The notes: generated by a model not told the origin, from the letters alone. 46,904 bases of DNA from an uncultured Alphaproteobacteria bacterium (GCA_902593125.1 CACJGU010000003.1:1-46904); one strand, 5' to 3'; shown: positions 1 to 9,614, counted from the first letter of the stretch. Numbers and translations: made by a program.

Positions 1-37
1 AATTAGCGCAATGTGACTTATTTTTTTTTTATTCAAA

Positions 38-580
38 TTAAACTTTCAAAATATCGGATTTTTTTATTTCTAAAATTTTTTCTATCCTCTCAATATTTTC
101 ATCTGTAATTTTTTGAATATTATCAATGTTTTTTTTTAACTCATCTTCAGAAATATTTGATTCTTTTTTTTGTTTCTTTTGAGCATCAATAAATTCTCTT
201 CTAATATTTCTAATTGTAACTTTGGAATTTTCAGAGAATTCAGAGGCAATTTTACTTAATTCATTTCTTCTTTCTTCACTTAATTTAGGAATTGGTAATC
301 TAATTAAAGAACCATCTATCTGAGGATTTATTCCCAAGTTAGAATCAAGGATTGCATTTTCAATACTTTTTACTAAGCTGTTATCCCAAACTTGAATTGT
401 TAAAGTGCTTGCGTCAGGTACTGATATGTTACCTAATTGATTTATTGGTGTTTTTGAGTCATAGGCATCAACGAACAAATTTTCTAACATAGATGGATTT
501 GCCCTGGAAGTTCTTAAAGAATTAAGTTCTTTTTCAAAGTGATCTATTGCAGACTGCATTTTTTTTTCTAAATCTATCAT
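38..580 (-). CDS. frr: Ribosome recycling factor
   Basis: Ribosome recycling factor splits the post-termination 70S complex together with EF-G in the cytoplasm. The 180-residue product is close to the usual 185. It starts with the typical long helix (MIDLEKKMQSAIDHFEKEL), followed by the conserved SLRTSRANPSML segment and the later LPIPKLSEERR motif. The charged coiled-coil C-terminal half is normal for the three-helix domain I. It is the last gene of rpsB-tsf-pyrH-frr. Its ATG shares one base with the pyrH stop (TAATG), so translation is probably coupled. The 37 bases left downstream at the window edge are T-rich on the plus strand and hold no recognisable gene. In many alphaproteobacteria uppS would follow. 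Identity is secure. Confidence 0.97.
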   Translation of the reverse strand: MIDLEKKMQSAIDHFEKELNSLRTSRANPSMLENLFVDAYDSKTPINQLGNISVPDASTLTIQVWDNSLVKSIENAILDSNLGINPQIDGSLIRLPIPKLSEERRNELSKIASEFSENSKVTIRNIRREFIDAQKKQKKESNISEDELKKNIDNIQKITDENIERIEKILEIKKSDILKV

Positions 581-1284
581 TAACTTATCTTACTATAATC
601 CCCTTTTTCTTTTAAAACACTAATTAATGAATTATTTTTAAATATATTTGTAACAAATATTGGAATTTTTGTTTCTTTTGCTAAGCTAACTGCTGTTAAA
701 TCCATAACTTTTAAATCTTTATTAATTACATCATTGTATGAAATATTCTTAATTAATTTTGCCTTAGGATTTATGTTTGGATCGCTATCATATATACCAT
801 TAACTTTAGTAGCTTTTATAATTAGAGAACAATCTAGTTCTGAAGCTCTTAGAGTAGCTGCTGTATCGGTAGAAAAAAATGGATTTCCAGTACCTGCAGC
901 AAAAATGACAATTCTATTTTTTTCTAAGTGTCTCAACGCCCTCCTTCTAATATACGACTCAGCAATTTGTGACATTGATATTGCAGATTGAACTCTTGTT
1001 GGAACTTTAATTTTTTCTAAACTGCTTTGTAATGATAAAGCATTCATAACGGTTGCTAACATACCCATATAGTCAGAAGTTGATCTATCTATGCCTTCTG
1101 AAGCACCTTTTATTCCTCTAAAGATATTTCCTCCTCCAATTATAAGGCAAATTTGATATTTTAATTTATAAATTTTTTTAATTTCATTTGAAATTTTATT
1201 TATAGTAGAAACATCAATTCCATAATTAGATGTACCCATTAATGATTCACCTGAGATTTTAAGCAAAATTCTTTTGTGTATCAT
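580..1284 (-). CDS. pyrH: UMP kinase
   Basis: UMP kinase phosphorylates UMP to UDP with ATP, a step of pyrimidine nucleotide synthesis. The 234-residue protein belongs to the amino acid kinase fold. Seen are the phosphate-binding KISGESL at residues 9-15, the glycine-rich IIGGGNIFRG near 48-57, GTGNPFFSTD at 131-140 and the VNGIYDSDP nucleotide-binding segment at 161-169. The length matches bacterial PyrH (about 240). The start ATG overlaps the tsf stop as ATGA, and the stop overlaps the frr start. It lies in the conserved alphaproteobacterial order tsf-pyrH-frr. A plus-strand reading frame inside it is only a shadow. Confidence 0.97.
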   Translation of the reverse strand: MIHKRILLKISGESLMGTSNYGIDVSTINKISNEIKKIYKLKYQICLIIGGGNIFRGIKGASEGIDRSTSDYMGMLATVMNALSLQSSLEKIKVPTRVQSAISMSQIAESYIRRRALRHLEKNRIVIFAAGTGNPFFSTDTAATLRASELDCSLIIKATKVNGIYDSDPNINPKAKLIKNISYNDVINKDLKVMDLTAVSLAKETKIPIFVTNIFKNNSLISVLKEKGDYSKIS

Positions 1285-2141
1285 GAAAGACTTACAAAGA
1301 TAAATGATTTAATTTTAAATTTATTTTCTTTACCTTGTTCTTCAATTATAGATTTTACATTTTTATCTGGATCCAAAATAAAAGACTGGTTAAGAAGAGT
1401 GACCTCAGAATAATATTTATTCATTTTACCTTCTAAGATTTTATCAACAATTGCTGAGGGTTTTCCAGAGTTTAATATTAATTCCTTTTGTATATCTTTC
1501 TCTTTTTGTATTTTATCTTTATCCAGATCATCAATGTCTAATGAATCTGGTTTCATAGCTGCGATATGCATACAAATATTTTTTGATAAGGTATTTATAA
1601 AATCATTAACTTTATCTGCTTCAAATAAAATTAGCGAAATAATTTTACCTATATTTTTTTTATAACTATTATGAACGTAAAAAGAGTAATTTAAATTATT
1701 TACATCTATAATTTGAAGATCATTTAAAACTAAGTTTTCTCCAATTTTAGATATCATACTTTTAAAGTAATCTGAGACAGTATCTTCATTATATTTTAAA
1801 TTAAGAAAGTCTTCTTTTTTTATTCCTGGCTTACTAAGACTCAAAGCAAATTGACCTAAATCATCTAAAAAACTTAAAAATGTTTCACTTTTTGCTGCAA
1901 AGTCAGTTTCACTGTTAATACGAATTAATACTACTAATTCTTTGCTTTCGTAAATTCCGACAGCACCCTCATTTGCTTCTCTAGAGGTTTTTTTTGAAGC
2001 TTTAGCTAAACCTTTTTTTCTTAAATATTCATTTGCTTTTTCTATATCATTATTATTTTCAGAAAGAGCATTTTTACAATCTAAAAAACCTGCGCCTGAT
2101 TTACTTCTTAATTCTTTAATCAACTCAGTTACATTGGACAT
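1281..2141 (-). CDS. tsf: Elongation factor Ts
   Basis: EF-Ts is the guanine nucleotide exchange factor that recycles EF-Tu from its GDP to its GTP form. The 286-residue product has the N-terminal UBA-like module (residues 1-50, including RSKSGAGFLDCKNAL at 12-26) and the EF-Tu-contacting core motif TDFAAKSETF at 79-88 (usual form TDFVARN). The C-terminal half ends with the conserved pattern around LLNQSFILDPDKNV. It follows rpsB after 14 bases, with only a weak AGG before the ATG, so it is probably translated from the rpsB message. It overlaps pyrH by 4 bases. Both domains have the usual length and nothing appears missing. Confidence 0.97.
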   Translation of the reverse strand: MSNVTELIKELRSKSGAGFLDCKNALSENNNDIEKANEYLRKKGLAKASKKTSREANEGAVGIYESKELVVLIRINSETDFAAKSETFLSFLDDLGQFALSLSKPGIKKEDFLNLKYNEDTVSDYFKSMISKIGENLVLNDLQIIDVNNLNYSFYVHNSYKKNIGKIISLILFEADKVNDFINTLSKNICMHIAAMKPDSLDIDDLDKDKIQKEKDIQKELILNSGKPSAIVDKILEGKMNKYYSEVTLLNQSFILDPDKNVKSIIEEQGKENKFKIKSFIFVSLS

Positions 2142-2155
2142 ATTTTTACCTTAAT

Positions 2156-2890
2156 TTATTTTTTTACTTCAGTTTTTTTTTCACTTTGATCTTTGCTTTC
2201 AATTTCGACAGCATCAGATATGGTTTCTTGAAAATACTTTTTAAATAAGCTTATTGATCTTATAGCATCATCATTTCCTGGAATAACATAATCAATTTGA
2301 TCTGGATCAGCATTAGAGTCTACTATTCCAATTACTGGAATATTAAGTTTATTTGCTTCTTTAACTGCTATTCTATCTTTCAAAACATCAAATATAATTA
2401 AAAGGTCTGGCTTACCATTCATACTTCTTATTCCGCCTATATTCAATTCAAGTTTTTCTTTTTCTCGAGAAATATCAAGCAATTCTTTTTTTGATAAGTT
2501 TTTTGAAGAAGAATCATCATTTAAAAAACTTTCAATTTCATTAAATCTATTTATTGAATTAGAAATTGTATTCCAATTAGTGAGAGTACCACCAAGCCAT
2601 CTTTTATTTACATAAAAATTATTATTAATATTAGCTAGTTCTTTGACAGTATCTCCACATTGCTTTTTTGTTCCTACAAATAAAATTTTTCCTGATTTTT
2701 GAACAGTTTCATGAATTTTAGTTAAGGCTGTATTTAAAAGCTCAACTGTAATTCTTAAATCAAATATATGAATGTTATTTCTAACTCCATAAATATATTC
2801 TTTCATTTTAGGATTCCATCTTCTAACATTGTGTCCAAAGTGTACTCCGGACTCAAGCAAGTCTTCAATCTTTATTTCGGGTAAGTTCAT
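2156..2890 (-). CDS. rpsB: 30S ribosomal protein S2
   Basis: S2 is a late-assembling protein of the 30S subunit, placed between head and body. The 244-residue product begins with the family hallmark [15 protein letters not shown] (residues 6-20), then [20 protein letters not shown] and the [11 protein letters not shown] segment. The end is rich in Lys and Glu. The ATG is preceded by a strong Shine-Dalgarno sequence (CCGGAGGAAAT). The 98-base gap between dnaE and this gene holds a structured leader and a promoter candidate, so rpsB-tsf-pyrH-frr may be transcribed separately from dnaE. The leader suggests feedback by S2, as known in other bacteria; that control is inferred here. Confidence 0.98.
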   Translation of the reverse strand: MNLPEIKIEDLLESGVHFGHNVRRWNPKMKEYIYGVRNNIHIFDLRITVELLNTALTKIHETVQKSGKILFVGTKKQCGDTVKELANINNNFYVNKRWLGGTLTNWNTISNSINRFNEIESFLNDDSSSKNLSKKELLDISREKEKLELNIGGIRSMNGKPDLLIIFDVLKDRIAVKEANKLNIPVIGIVDSNADPDQIDYVIPGNDDAIRSISLFKKYFQETISDAVEIESKDQSEKKTEVKK

Positions 2891-2943
2891 ATTTCCTCCG
2901 GTTTTACCTCCACAGAAAGAAAAACACCGGTTTTTTCTGTGTG
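2891..2943 (-). promoter_or_regulatory. rpsB (S2) leader RNA, stem-loop with pseudoknot
   Basis: Read on the minus strand, CACAGAAA (2941-2934) pairs with UUUCUGUG (2918-2911) to give an 8-bp stem around a 15-nt loop. The loop carries ACCGGU (2931-2926). Its CCGGU can pair with ACCGG (2902-2898), which runs into the Shine-Dalgarno sequence ACCGGAGG. This gives an H-type pseudoknot that would occupy the ribosome binding site. The pairs were found by eye. A leader before rpsB has been reported in the SAR11 bacterium Pelagibacter ubique, and this is probably the same kind of autoregulatory element. Binding of S2 is inferred. Confidence 0.7.
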
Positions 2944-2963
2944 CTAGATTTAATTTAATTAGT

Positions 2964-2992
2964 CTATTACTTATAATAAATTATTTTTTCAA
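2964..2992 (-). promoter_or_regulatory. Candidate rpsB operon promoter
   Basis: On the minus strand TTGAAA (2992-2987) is followed after 17 bases by TAATAG (2969-2964). The -35 half is good (5 of 6) and the -10 half is weak. The -35 overlaps the end of dnaE. Transcription would begin near 2957, just upstream of the S2 leader. This is a consensus guess in very AT-rich DNA. Confidence 0.3.
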
Positions 2993-5900
2993 GATATTTC
3001 TAGAGAATAATCTAGCATTTTTGAATTATTCAATTCATCAAGTTTTTTGTAAGATTTAATAGTATATTTATTAAAATCAAAATTGATTAATTTTTGATCC
3101 AAAGTTATGAATAGGTCTATGGGTTTATCATTATTATTTATGCTTTTTTCAAAAATATCATTCTTTATGGATGAAATATTTTCAATATTTGCATAAATAT
3201 TAAACTTAAACTTATTTTTTAAAAAAGTTTTTTCTAGTGAAACAATATCTCTAATAATAAATCGAGTATCAGTTTTATTATCAATAAAATCAATAGTAAA
3301 TATTAGTAAATTACCTTCTTTTAACAAAGGTCTGAATTTATACAAATTTTCACTAAATATTGTTAATTCAAACTGAAAATTTTTTTCTGAAACAGTAATA
3401 AATGCATATTTCTTTCCATCTTTATTAGATCTTTCTTTTATATCTAAAATTGCCCCACAAACTTTCATCATTTTTATTTTATTATTTTCAGAATAATAGT
3501 TCTTAAAAGAATTTATATTTTCTAATTCAAAAAATTTTCTTGGATAATGATTTAATGGATGATCAGAGAAATAGAAACCGATAACTTCTAACTCATTAGA
3601 TAAAATTTCAGAATTTTTCCAAGTTCCTAGATTTTGATTAAATAAGTTTTTATCATTAAAAGAGATTTCATTCTCTTCAAAAAGCAAATCTTGATTTTTA
3701 TTTTTATCGACACCAAATAATTCTACAAATTTAGTTACATTGTTAAATAACTTAGATCTATTTAATTCAATACTATCAAAAGCTCCTGCTTGAATAAGTT
3801 TTTCTAGTTGTCTTTTATTAATTACATCTTTTGAAACTCTATTCATAAAATCTATAATATTTTTAAATTTGCCATTTCTATTTCTTTCTTCTACCATGCT
3901 TGAGATAGATTTAATCCCAACACCTTTGATTGCCGCAAGACCAAATCTAATTGATTTATTGCCATCAGTTGTATCTATTGAAAATAAAGGAGTGGAAAAA
4001 TTTATATCTGGTTTTAAAAAAGAAATATTTAATCTTTCTATTTCTTGTTTAAGTAGAATAATTTTATCTGTTCTATCAATCGAGTAATTTAATGTTGCCG
4101 TAAGAAATTCATGTGGAAAATTAGCTTTTAAATAAGCTGTTTGATATGAAATTAATGCATATGCAGCTGCATGACTTTTATTGAATCCATAGCCTGCAAA
4201 CTTATCAACTAAATCAAATATTTTTGAAGCTTCTTTTCTTTCAATATTATTTTGGATGGCACCTTCAATAAATCTGGATTTCTGCATATCCATTTCTTTT
4301 TGTATTTTTTTTCCCATTGCCCTTCTTAGCAAATCAGCTTCTCCTAATGAATAATTAGACAATACTTGTGCTATCTGCATTACTTGTTCTTGATAGACAA
4401 TGATTCCATAAGTTTCTTTTAAGACATCTTCTAACATTAAATGAAGATACTTGATTTCTTCACGTCCATGCTTTCTATTGCAAAAAGAAGGAATATTATC
4501 CATTGGACCAGGTCTAAATAAAGCAACAACTGCAATTATTTCCTCAAATCTATCTGGCTGCAATTGTCGAAGCACACTACCCATTCCATTACTTTCTAGT
4601 TGAAAAATTCCAACAGTGTCACCTTTACTTAACTGATCATATGTTTTTGTATCATTTAAGGGTATATTATTTATAGAAAAATCTTTACTATTTTTTTTTA
4701 TAAATTTTATACAATCTTCTATTATTGATAATGTTGTTAGACCTAGAAAATCAAATTTAATTAACCCTGCTTCTTCTACATATTTCATAGAAAATTGTGT
4801 AGCATTAGTATTTGTGTTTTGATCTTTATATAATGGTACAACTTTTGATAACTTTTCGTGACCAATAACTACTCCAGCTGCATGTGTTGATGCGTGTCTA
4901 TGAGTGCCTTCAATTTTTAAACTTACATCAATAATATTTGCAATTCTTTCATCATTATTAATTCGCTCCTGCAAACTCCTTTCTGATCTTATAGATTCAC
5001 TTAGTGTAAGTGGATTAGAAGGATTAAATGGTATAAGCTTAGCAAAAGAGTCTACCTCACCATATGGCACTTCTAAAACTCGCCCTATATCCCTTACAGC
5101 TGCTCTTGATGCTAGAGTACCAAAAGTAATAATATGTGCTACACATTCATTACCATATTTATTATTAACATATTCTATTACTTCATCTCTTCTAGTTTGG
5201 CAAAAATCTATATCAAAATCTGGCATTGATACTCTTTCTGGATTTAGAAATCTTTCAAATAGCAAATCATACTCTAGTGGATCTAAGTCAGTAATTCCTA
5301 AACACCAAGCTACCAAACTTCCTGCTCCTGATCCTCTACCTGGCCCAACAGGGATATACTGCTCTTTGGCCCAATTAACGAAGTCAGCAACTATTAGAAA
5401 GTATCCTGCAAATCCCATTCTAATAATTATTTCATTTTCATATTTCAATCTATCTTTATAGATTTCTTCATTCTCAATATTCTTTTCTTTTATTTTTTTA
5501 CTAAGTCCTATTTCTGATGATTTTAATAGAAAATCTTCAGCTGATAAATTTTGATTATTCTTAAATTCAGGTAATTGTGGTTTTGTTGATTCAGGAAAAT
5601 AGTTACAAGATATAGCAATATTGAAATTATTTTGTATTATCTCAGGAATATCATCAAAATTTGAATACATTTCTGCGCTCGATTTAAAATAGATATTCTC
5701 ATTTGAAGTATTTCTTTGTGAATTATTTATAGTGGATTTTTGAGCAATACATAGTAATGCATCGTGAGCTGAATAATCATCTTTATTAGCGTATTTAATA
5801 TTATTTGAACCAATAAGAGGTATATCAAACTCTTTTGATAAATTGATAAATTCTTTTTCAAAAATATCTATATTTTGATCGTTAATTCTCTGAATTTCAA

Positions 5901-6393
5901 AGAGGAAATTTTGTTTGAATATTTGTTTAAAATTATTAATTAATTGAATGATATCTTTTTTTTTACTTTCTTTGTTTAATAAAAGTAAAGGATTAAATTC
6001 ACCACCTATATAACAATACAAACCTTCAGAGAATTTCTCTAATTGCGAAAAGTATATTCCAATATTATTCCCTTCATTAAGGTGAGAAAGTGAACTTAAT
6101 TCTAAAAGATTCCTATATCCAATTTCATTTTTGACTAAAAATGTAATTTGGGAAATTTGATTATTTACAATAATATCTAGTAAATTTATTGAAGTTCCAA
6201 TTATGGGTTGAATATTATTTTTTACACATTCTTTGGAAAATTCAAATACTCCAAACATATTATTATTATCTGTAATGGCGATTGCAGGCATACCATTTTT
6301 TTTAGCAAGCTCTACTAAATTAGTAATTTTAAGCGTACTTTCAGATAAAGAATATGAAGATAAAGATCGCAAATGAATAAAAGGATTATTCAT
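2989..6393 (-). CDS. dnaE: DNA polymerase III subunit alpha
   Basis: Replicative polymerase catalytic subunit, 1134 residues (E. coli 1160). Order: a PHP domain at the N-terminus (residues 1 to about 220), then the C-family polymerase core with GPGRGSGAGSLVAW and the catalytic MPDFDIDF motif at about 386-396. A third acidic residue sits in KFDFLGLTTLS near 548. A tandem helix-hairpin-helix region follows (FGLAAIKGVG), then a likely beta-clamp binding peptide QDLLF near 900 and a C-terminal OB-fold region. The PHP motif reads HLRSLSSYSLSES, so metal ligands found in active PHP domains are replaced. Proofreading probably comes from a separate DnaQ, which is not in the window. The start overlaps the lolD end by 8 bases. 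Plus-strand frames within it are shadows. Confidence 0.97.
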   Translation of the reverse strand: MNNPFIHLRSLSSYSLSESTLKITNLVELAKKNGMPAIAITDNNNMFGVFEFSKECVKNNIQPIIGTSINLLDIIVNNQISQITFLVKNEIGYRNLLELSSLSHLNEGNNIGIYFSQLEKFSEGLYCYIGGEFNPLLLLNKESKKKDIIQLINNFKQIFKQNFLFEIQRINDQNIDIFEKEFINLSKEFDIPLIGSNNIKYANKDDYSAHDALLCIAQKSTINNSQRNTSNENIYFKSSAEMYSNFDDIPEIIQNNFNIAISCNYFPESTKPQLPEFKNNQNLSAEDFLLKSSEIGLSKKIKEKNIENEEIYKDRLKYENEIIIRMGFAGYFLIVADFVNWAKEQYIPVGPGRGSGAGSLVAWCLGITDLDPLEYDLLFERFLNPERVSMPDFDIDFCQTRRDEVIEYVNNKYGNECVAHIITFGTLASRAAVRDIGRVLEVPYGEVDSFAKLIPFNPSNPLTLSESIRSERSLQERINNDERIANIIDVSLKIEGTHRHASTHAAGVVIGHEKLSKVVPLYKDQNTNTNATQFSMKYVEEAGLIKFDFLGLTTLSIIEDCIKFIKKNSKDFSINNIPLNDTKTYDQLSKGDTVGIFQLESNGMGSVLRQLQPDRFEEIIAVVALFRPGPMDNIPSFCNRKHGREEIKYLHLMLEDVLKETYGIIVYQEQVMQIAQVLSNYSLGEADLLRRAMGKKIQKEMDMQKSRFIEGAIQNNIERKEASKIFDLVDKFAGYGFNKSHAAAYALISYQTAYLKANFPHEFLTATLNYSIDRTDKIILLKQEIERLNISFLKPDINFSTPLFSIDTTDGNKSIRFGLAAIKGVGIKSISSMVEERNRNGKFKNIIDFMNRVSKDVINKRQLEKLIQAGAFDSIELNRSKLFNNVTKFVELFGVDKNKNQDLLFEENEISFNDKNLFNQNLGTWKNSEILSNELEVIGFYFSDHPLNHYPRKFFELENINSFKNYYSENNKIKMMKVCGAILDIKERSNKDGKKYAFITVSEKNFQFELTIFSENLYKFRPLLKEGNLLIFTIDFIDNKTDTRFIIRDIVSLEKTFLKNKFKFNIYANIENISSIKNDIFEKSINNNDKPIDLFITLDQKLINFDFNKYTIKSYKKLDELNNSKMLDYSLEIS

Positions 6394-7075
6394 TCTTTAA
6401 TTGTAAATTCTTATTTTTAAAATAATAGATTTCATCAGCTAATAGAGAATAAGTTTTGTTATGAGTGACATATACTAAAGTTTTTTTATTTTGTTCGATA
6501 TAATTGATAAAAAATCTAAAAATGTTGTTAGCAGTATCTTCATCAAGATTTCCAGTCATCTCATCAGCTAAAATTAAATCTGGATTATTTACTAATGATC
6601 TTGCAATAGCGACTCTTTGTTGCTCTCCTCCTGATAACTTTAAAGGTTTAAAATTAATCCTTTCATCTAAACCAAATTCATGAAGTAGTTTTTTAGAAAT
6701 TTCATAAGTTTTCTTTTCATTTTTATTTATTAATGATGGAAGCATAACATTCTCGATAACAGTAAGTTCAGGAATCAGATGAAAAAATTGATGAATAAAA
6801 CCAATTGATAATCCTCTAATTTTATTTATTTCATCTTTAGAGCATAAAGAAATATCTTTATTCTTAAAATAAAAGTTTCCATCATATTCTGAGTCAAGTA
6901 AACCAATAATATTAAGAAAAGTAGTTTTGCCTGAACCTGAAGGTCCAACAATCGCAACTTTAGTGTTTTGCATTAATTTAAAATTCAGATTTTTAATTAT
7001 CTCAATTTTTAAATTATTTTCATTGGAATAATGTTTACCTAAACTAGATATCTCTAATAAATATTTGTTATTCAC
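6386..7075 (-). CDS. lolD: Lipoprotein-releasing ABC transporter ATPase LolD
   Basis: ATPase of the LolCDE complex, which extracts outer-membrane lipoproteins from the inner membrane for hand-over to LolA. The 229-residue ABC protein shows Walker A GPSGSGKT (44-51), Q-loop Gln96, signature LSGGEQQ (147-153), Walker B LILADE (167-172) and the switch histidine in VTHN (205). The residue after the Walker B glutamate is Met where DEPTGNLD is usual (here DEMTGNLD). The start is GTG, inside the last codons of lolC, with an 8-base overlap. A MacB- or FtsE-like ATPase is the alternative, but pairing with a LolC/E permease upstream of dnaE is the usual alphaproteobacterial arrangement. Confidence 0.92.
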   Translation of the reverse strand: MNNKYLLEISSLGKHYSNENNLKIEIIKNLNFKLMQNTKVAIVGPSGSGKTTFLNIIGLLDSEYDGNFYFKNKDISLCSKDEINKIRGLSIGFIHQFFHLIPELTVIENVMLPSLINKNEKKTYEISKKLLHEFGLDERINFKPLKLSGGEQQRVAIARSLVNNPDLILADEMTGNLDEDTANNIFRFFINYIEQNKKTLVYVTHNKTYSLLADEIYYFKNKNLQLKNE

Positions 7076-8318
7076 TTCTTAAACTCTTAACAGGATCTAT
7101 TCTAGCTGAACTTAAAGCCGGAAAAATAGTTGAGATAATTGATATGATTATTGCCACACAAAGTACGTAAACAACCTCATTTATACTAATTTTTGAAGGC
7201 AAAGATGATAAATAATAAACTTCTTCAGAAAACAGTTTTGTTCCAAGTAAATTTTCTAAAAAACTTTGAATTGATTTAATATTTATTGTGAAAATTATTC
7301 CAATTATTAATCCTATTAAAGATCCAATCAAACCAATTGAGATTCCAATAGTAAAAAATATTTTTATAATACTTTTATTACTCATTCCAATAGTTTTTAA
7401 AATACCAATATCTTTGTTTTTTTCTTTTACAAATATAATTAACCCTGAAATTATATTTAATGATGCAACTAAGATAATTAAAGAAAGAATAATAAACATA
7501 ACATTCTTTTCCACCTTAAGTGCATTTATTAAAGTTTTGTTTTGATCCTTCCAAGATATTGAATAAAAATTTAATAAAAGATTAGATGTTTCTAATTCTA
7601 CTTTATTTTTAAATAATTCAATTTCATTAGGAGATGATGTAAAGAATTCAATTTTGTTGTATATATCTTCATCATATAAGAGTAATTTTCTAACAAGTTC
7701 TGAAGATAAAAAAATTAAATTTGAATCATATTCATATAAACCTAGATCAAATACACCTACTACCTCCAATGTTTTAAATCTTGGAATATTTCCTAATATT
7801 GTTTTATCAGTCTTAGGAATTGCAATTTTAACCTTATCTCCCACGCTTAAATTCATTTCATTCGCTAAGGAGTCTCCAATTAATATTTCACTTTTTGGAT
7901 TTTGAATTAATGTACCCTTATTAATTGAATTAAACAAATAATGATTTTTATCATATTCGTCATAGCCTTTGATCATAACACCTTTTGAATTATTTGATTT
8001 TATAATTAATCCATTTGTTTCAATAGATTTGTAGTGTTGGTAATAAAAAGAATTATCAATATTCAATATGAGTTCATCAGCTTGATTATTTGTTATCTCA
8101 TTATCAAAACTATAAATATTAAGGTGTGAATTAAGACCAATTATTCTGTTAGTTAAATCAATTCTAAAACCATTCATAACAGACATTACTATAATAATTG
8201 CTGCTACTCCTAAACTTATACCTATTATTGAAAACCAAGCGAAAATAGACACATAGCCATCAGATTTCTTAGAGAATAAAAATCTAAAAATCAGTAATCG
8301 TTCTGATTTAGAAATCAT
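7068..8318 (-). CDS. lolC: Lipoprotein-releasing permease LolC/LolE
   Basis: Inner-membrane permease of the lipoprotein-release complex. The 416-residue protein has one N-terminal membrane segment (about 24-46), a large periplasmic domain (about 50-270) and three C-terminal segments (about 272-300, 315-345, 375-405), the standard LolC/LolE (FtsX-family) layout. The N-terminal stretch FRFLFSKKSDGYVSIFAWFS and the segment ASLNIISGLIIFVKEKNKDI with GILKTIGMS are typical of the family. As in other alphaproteobacteria there is one permease gene, so a homodimer probably replaces the LolC-LolE pair. Its ATG follows directly on the proS stop (TAGATG). Confidence 0.92.
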   Translation of the reverse strand: MISKSERLLIFRFLFSKKSDGYVSIFAWFSIIGISLGVAAIIIVMSVMNGFRIDLTNRIIGLNSHLNIYSFDNEITNNQADELILNIDNSFYYQHYKSIETNGLIIKSNNSKGVMIKGYDEYDKNHYLFNSINKGTLIQNPKSEILIGDSLANEMNLSVGDKVKIAIPKTDKTILGNIPRFKTLEVVGVFDLGLYEYDSNLIFLSSELVRKLLLYDEDIYNKIEFFTSSPNEIELFKNKVELETSNLLLNFYSISWKDQNKTLINALKVEKNVMFIILSLIILVASLNIISGLIIFVKEKNKDIGILKTIGMSNKSIIKIFFTIGISIGLIGSLIGLIIGIIFTINIKSIQSFLENLLGTKLFSEEVYYLSSLPSKISINEVVYVLCVAIIISIISTIFPALSSARIDPVKSLRSE

Positions 8319-9614
8319 CTATTTTTTTAACTTATTATTAATAAAATAAATTACACTACTGGATGAAATTTTTTCGCTTTCATTATTTTGGCGATTTTTT
8401 ATTTCTACTAAATTATCTTTTAAATCTCTTTTGCCAATAATAATTTGATATGGCGTCCCAATTAACTCATTATCAGATAATTTTTTTCCTATACTGCAGA
8501 TTCTATCATCTAAAATGACTTCAATATTATTTTTCATAAAATATTCATAATATTCTGATGATTTTGTGGCACAATCTTGATCTTCTGGCATTAAATTAAC
8601 TATGGAAATCTTAAATGGAGCAACCTCTAAAGGCCACCTAATTCCTTTTTCATCATGATAAGCTTCTATAATTGCACCCACAAGTCTTGAAACACCAATG
8701 CCATATGATCCCATATGTACTGGAACATTTTTCCCACTTTTATCTTGAACAAATGCATTTAATTTCTCAGAATATTTTGTTCCAAAATAAAATATATGAC
8801 CCACTTCAATGCCCTTAGAAATTTTTAAATCTTCATTTGAAATTGGGCAATTTTTTTCATCATGCTGATCATCAACTGCAGCATAAAATGACTGCAACTC
8901 ATTTGGGTCTATTGTTTCATGGTTTAGTGTTTCTAATTTTTTATCATAATAAAGTGTACTTTCACCAGTCTTAGCTAGTATTTGAAATTCATGACTTAAG
9001 TTACCTCCAATTGGTCCTGTTTCTGCTCTTAAAGAGATTGGAGTTAAACCCATTCTAATAAAAGTTTTTATGTATGCTTTAAACATATTGTCATAAGATT
9101 TTTTTGCTTCGCTTTCATCAAGATCAAATGAATAATTATCCTTCATTAAGAATTCTCTTCCTCGCATTACTCCAAACCTAGGCCTAACTTCATCTCGAAA
9201 TTTCCATTGAATATGATAAAGATTTTTTGGAAGATCTTTGTAAGAATTTATGTGTGATTGAAATATATCTGTAATTAATTCTTCATTTGTTGGGCCGTAA
9301 AGCATTTCCCTTCCACTTCTATCTGTAATCCTTAACATTTCTTTTCCATAATCATCGTATCTTCCTGATTTAATCCATAAATCAGAAGATTGAATCGTAG
9401 GCATAAGCAGTTCTACTGCTCCTGCATTATTTTGTTCCTCTCTAACAATCTGTTCAATTTTTTTTAATACAAGCAGACCTAGAGGTAACCACGAATAAAT
9501 ACCGGCGCTAGATTGTTTAATCATGCCAGCTCTTATCATTAATTTATGTGAAATTATTTCAGCATCTGATGGAGCATCTTTAATAGTGGGAAGAAAAAAG
9601 TTAGAATATTTCAT
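8319..9614 (-). CDS. proS: Prolyl-tRNA synthetase, short form
   Basis: Class II aminoacyl-tRNA synthetase charging tRNA-Pro. At 431 residues it is the short alphaproteobacterial type lacking the roughly 180-residue editing insertion of the E. coli enzyme. Seen are motif 1 around IRAGMIKQSSAGIYSWLPLG (residues 28-47), motif 2 FRDEVRPRFGVMRGREFLMKD region (about 138-158), motif 3 GSYGIGVSRLVGAI (about 303-316) and a C-terminal anticodon-binding domain. The start ATG overlaps the stop of the DUF1467-like gene as ATGA. Clearance of Ala-tRNA-Pro would need a free-standing editing protein, which is not visible here. Confidence 0.96.
   Translation of the reverse strand: MKYSNFFLPTIKDAPSDAEIISHKLMIRAGMIKQSSAGIYSWLPLGLLVLKKIEQIVREEQNNAGAVELLMPTIQSSDLWIKSGRYDDYGKEMLRITDRSGREMLYGPTNEELITDIFQSHINSYKDLPKNLYHIQWKFRDEVRPRFGVMRGREFLMKDNYSFDLDESEAKKSYDNMFKAYIKTFIRMGLTPISLRAETGPIGGNLSHEFQILAKTGESTLYYDKKLETLNHETIDPNELQSFYAAVDDQHDEKNCPISNEDLKISKGIEVGHIFYFGTKYSEKLNAFVQDKSGKNVPVHMGSYGIGVSRLVGAIIEAYHDEKGIRWPLEVAPFKISIVNLMPEDQDCATKSSEYYEYFMKNNIEVILDDRICSIGKKLSDNELIGTPYQIIIGKRDLKDNLVEIKNRQNNESEKISSSSVIYFINNKLKK

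Noticed and set aside
4904-5461. 185-residue plus-strand frame inside dnaE
   Set aside because: Antisense shadow of dnaE with low-complexity Ser/Leu composition and no family motif; the opposite frame has all polymerase motifs.
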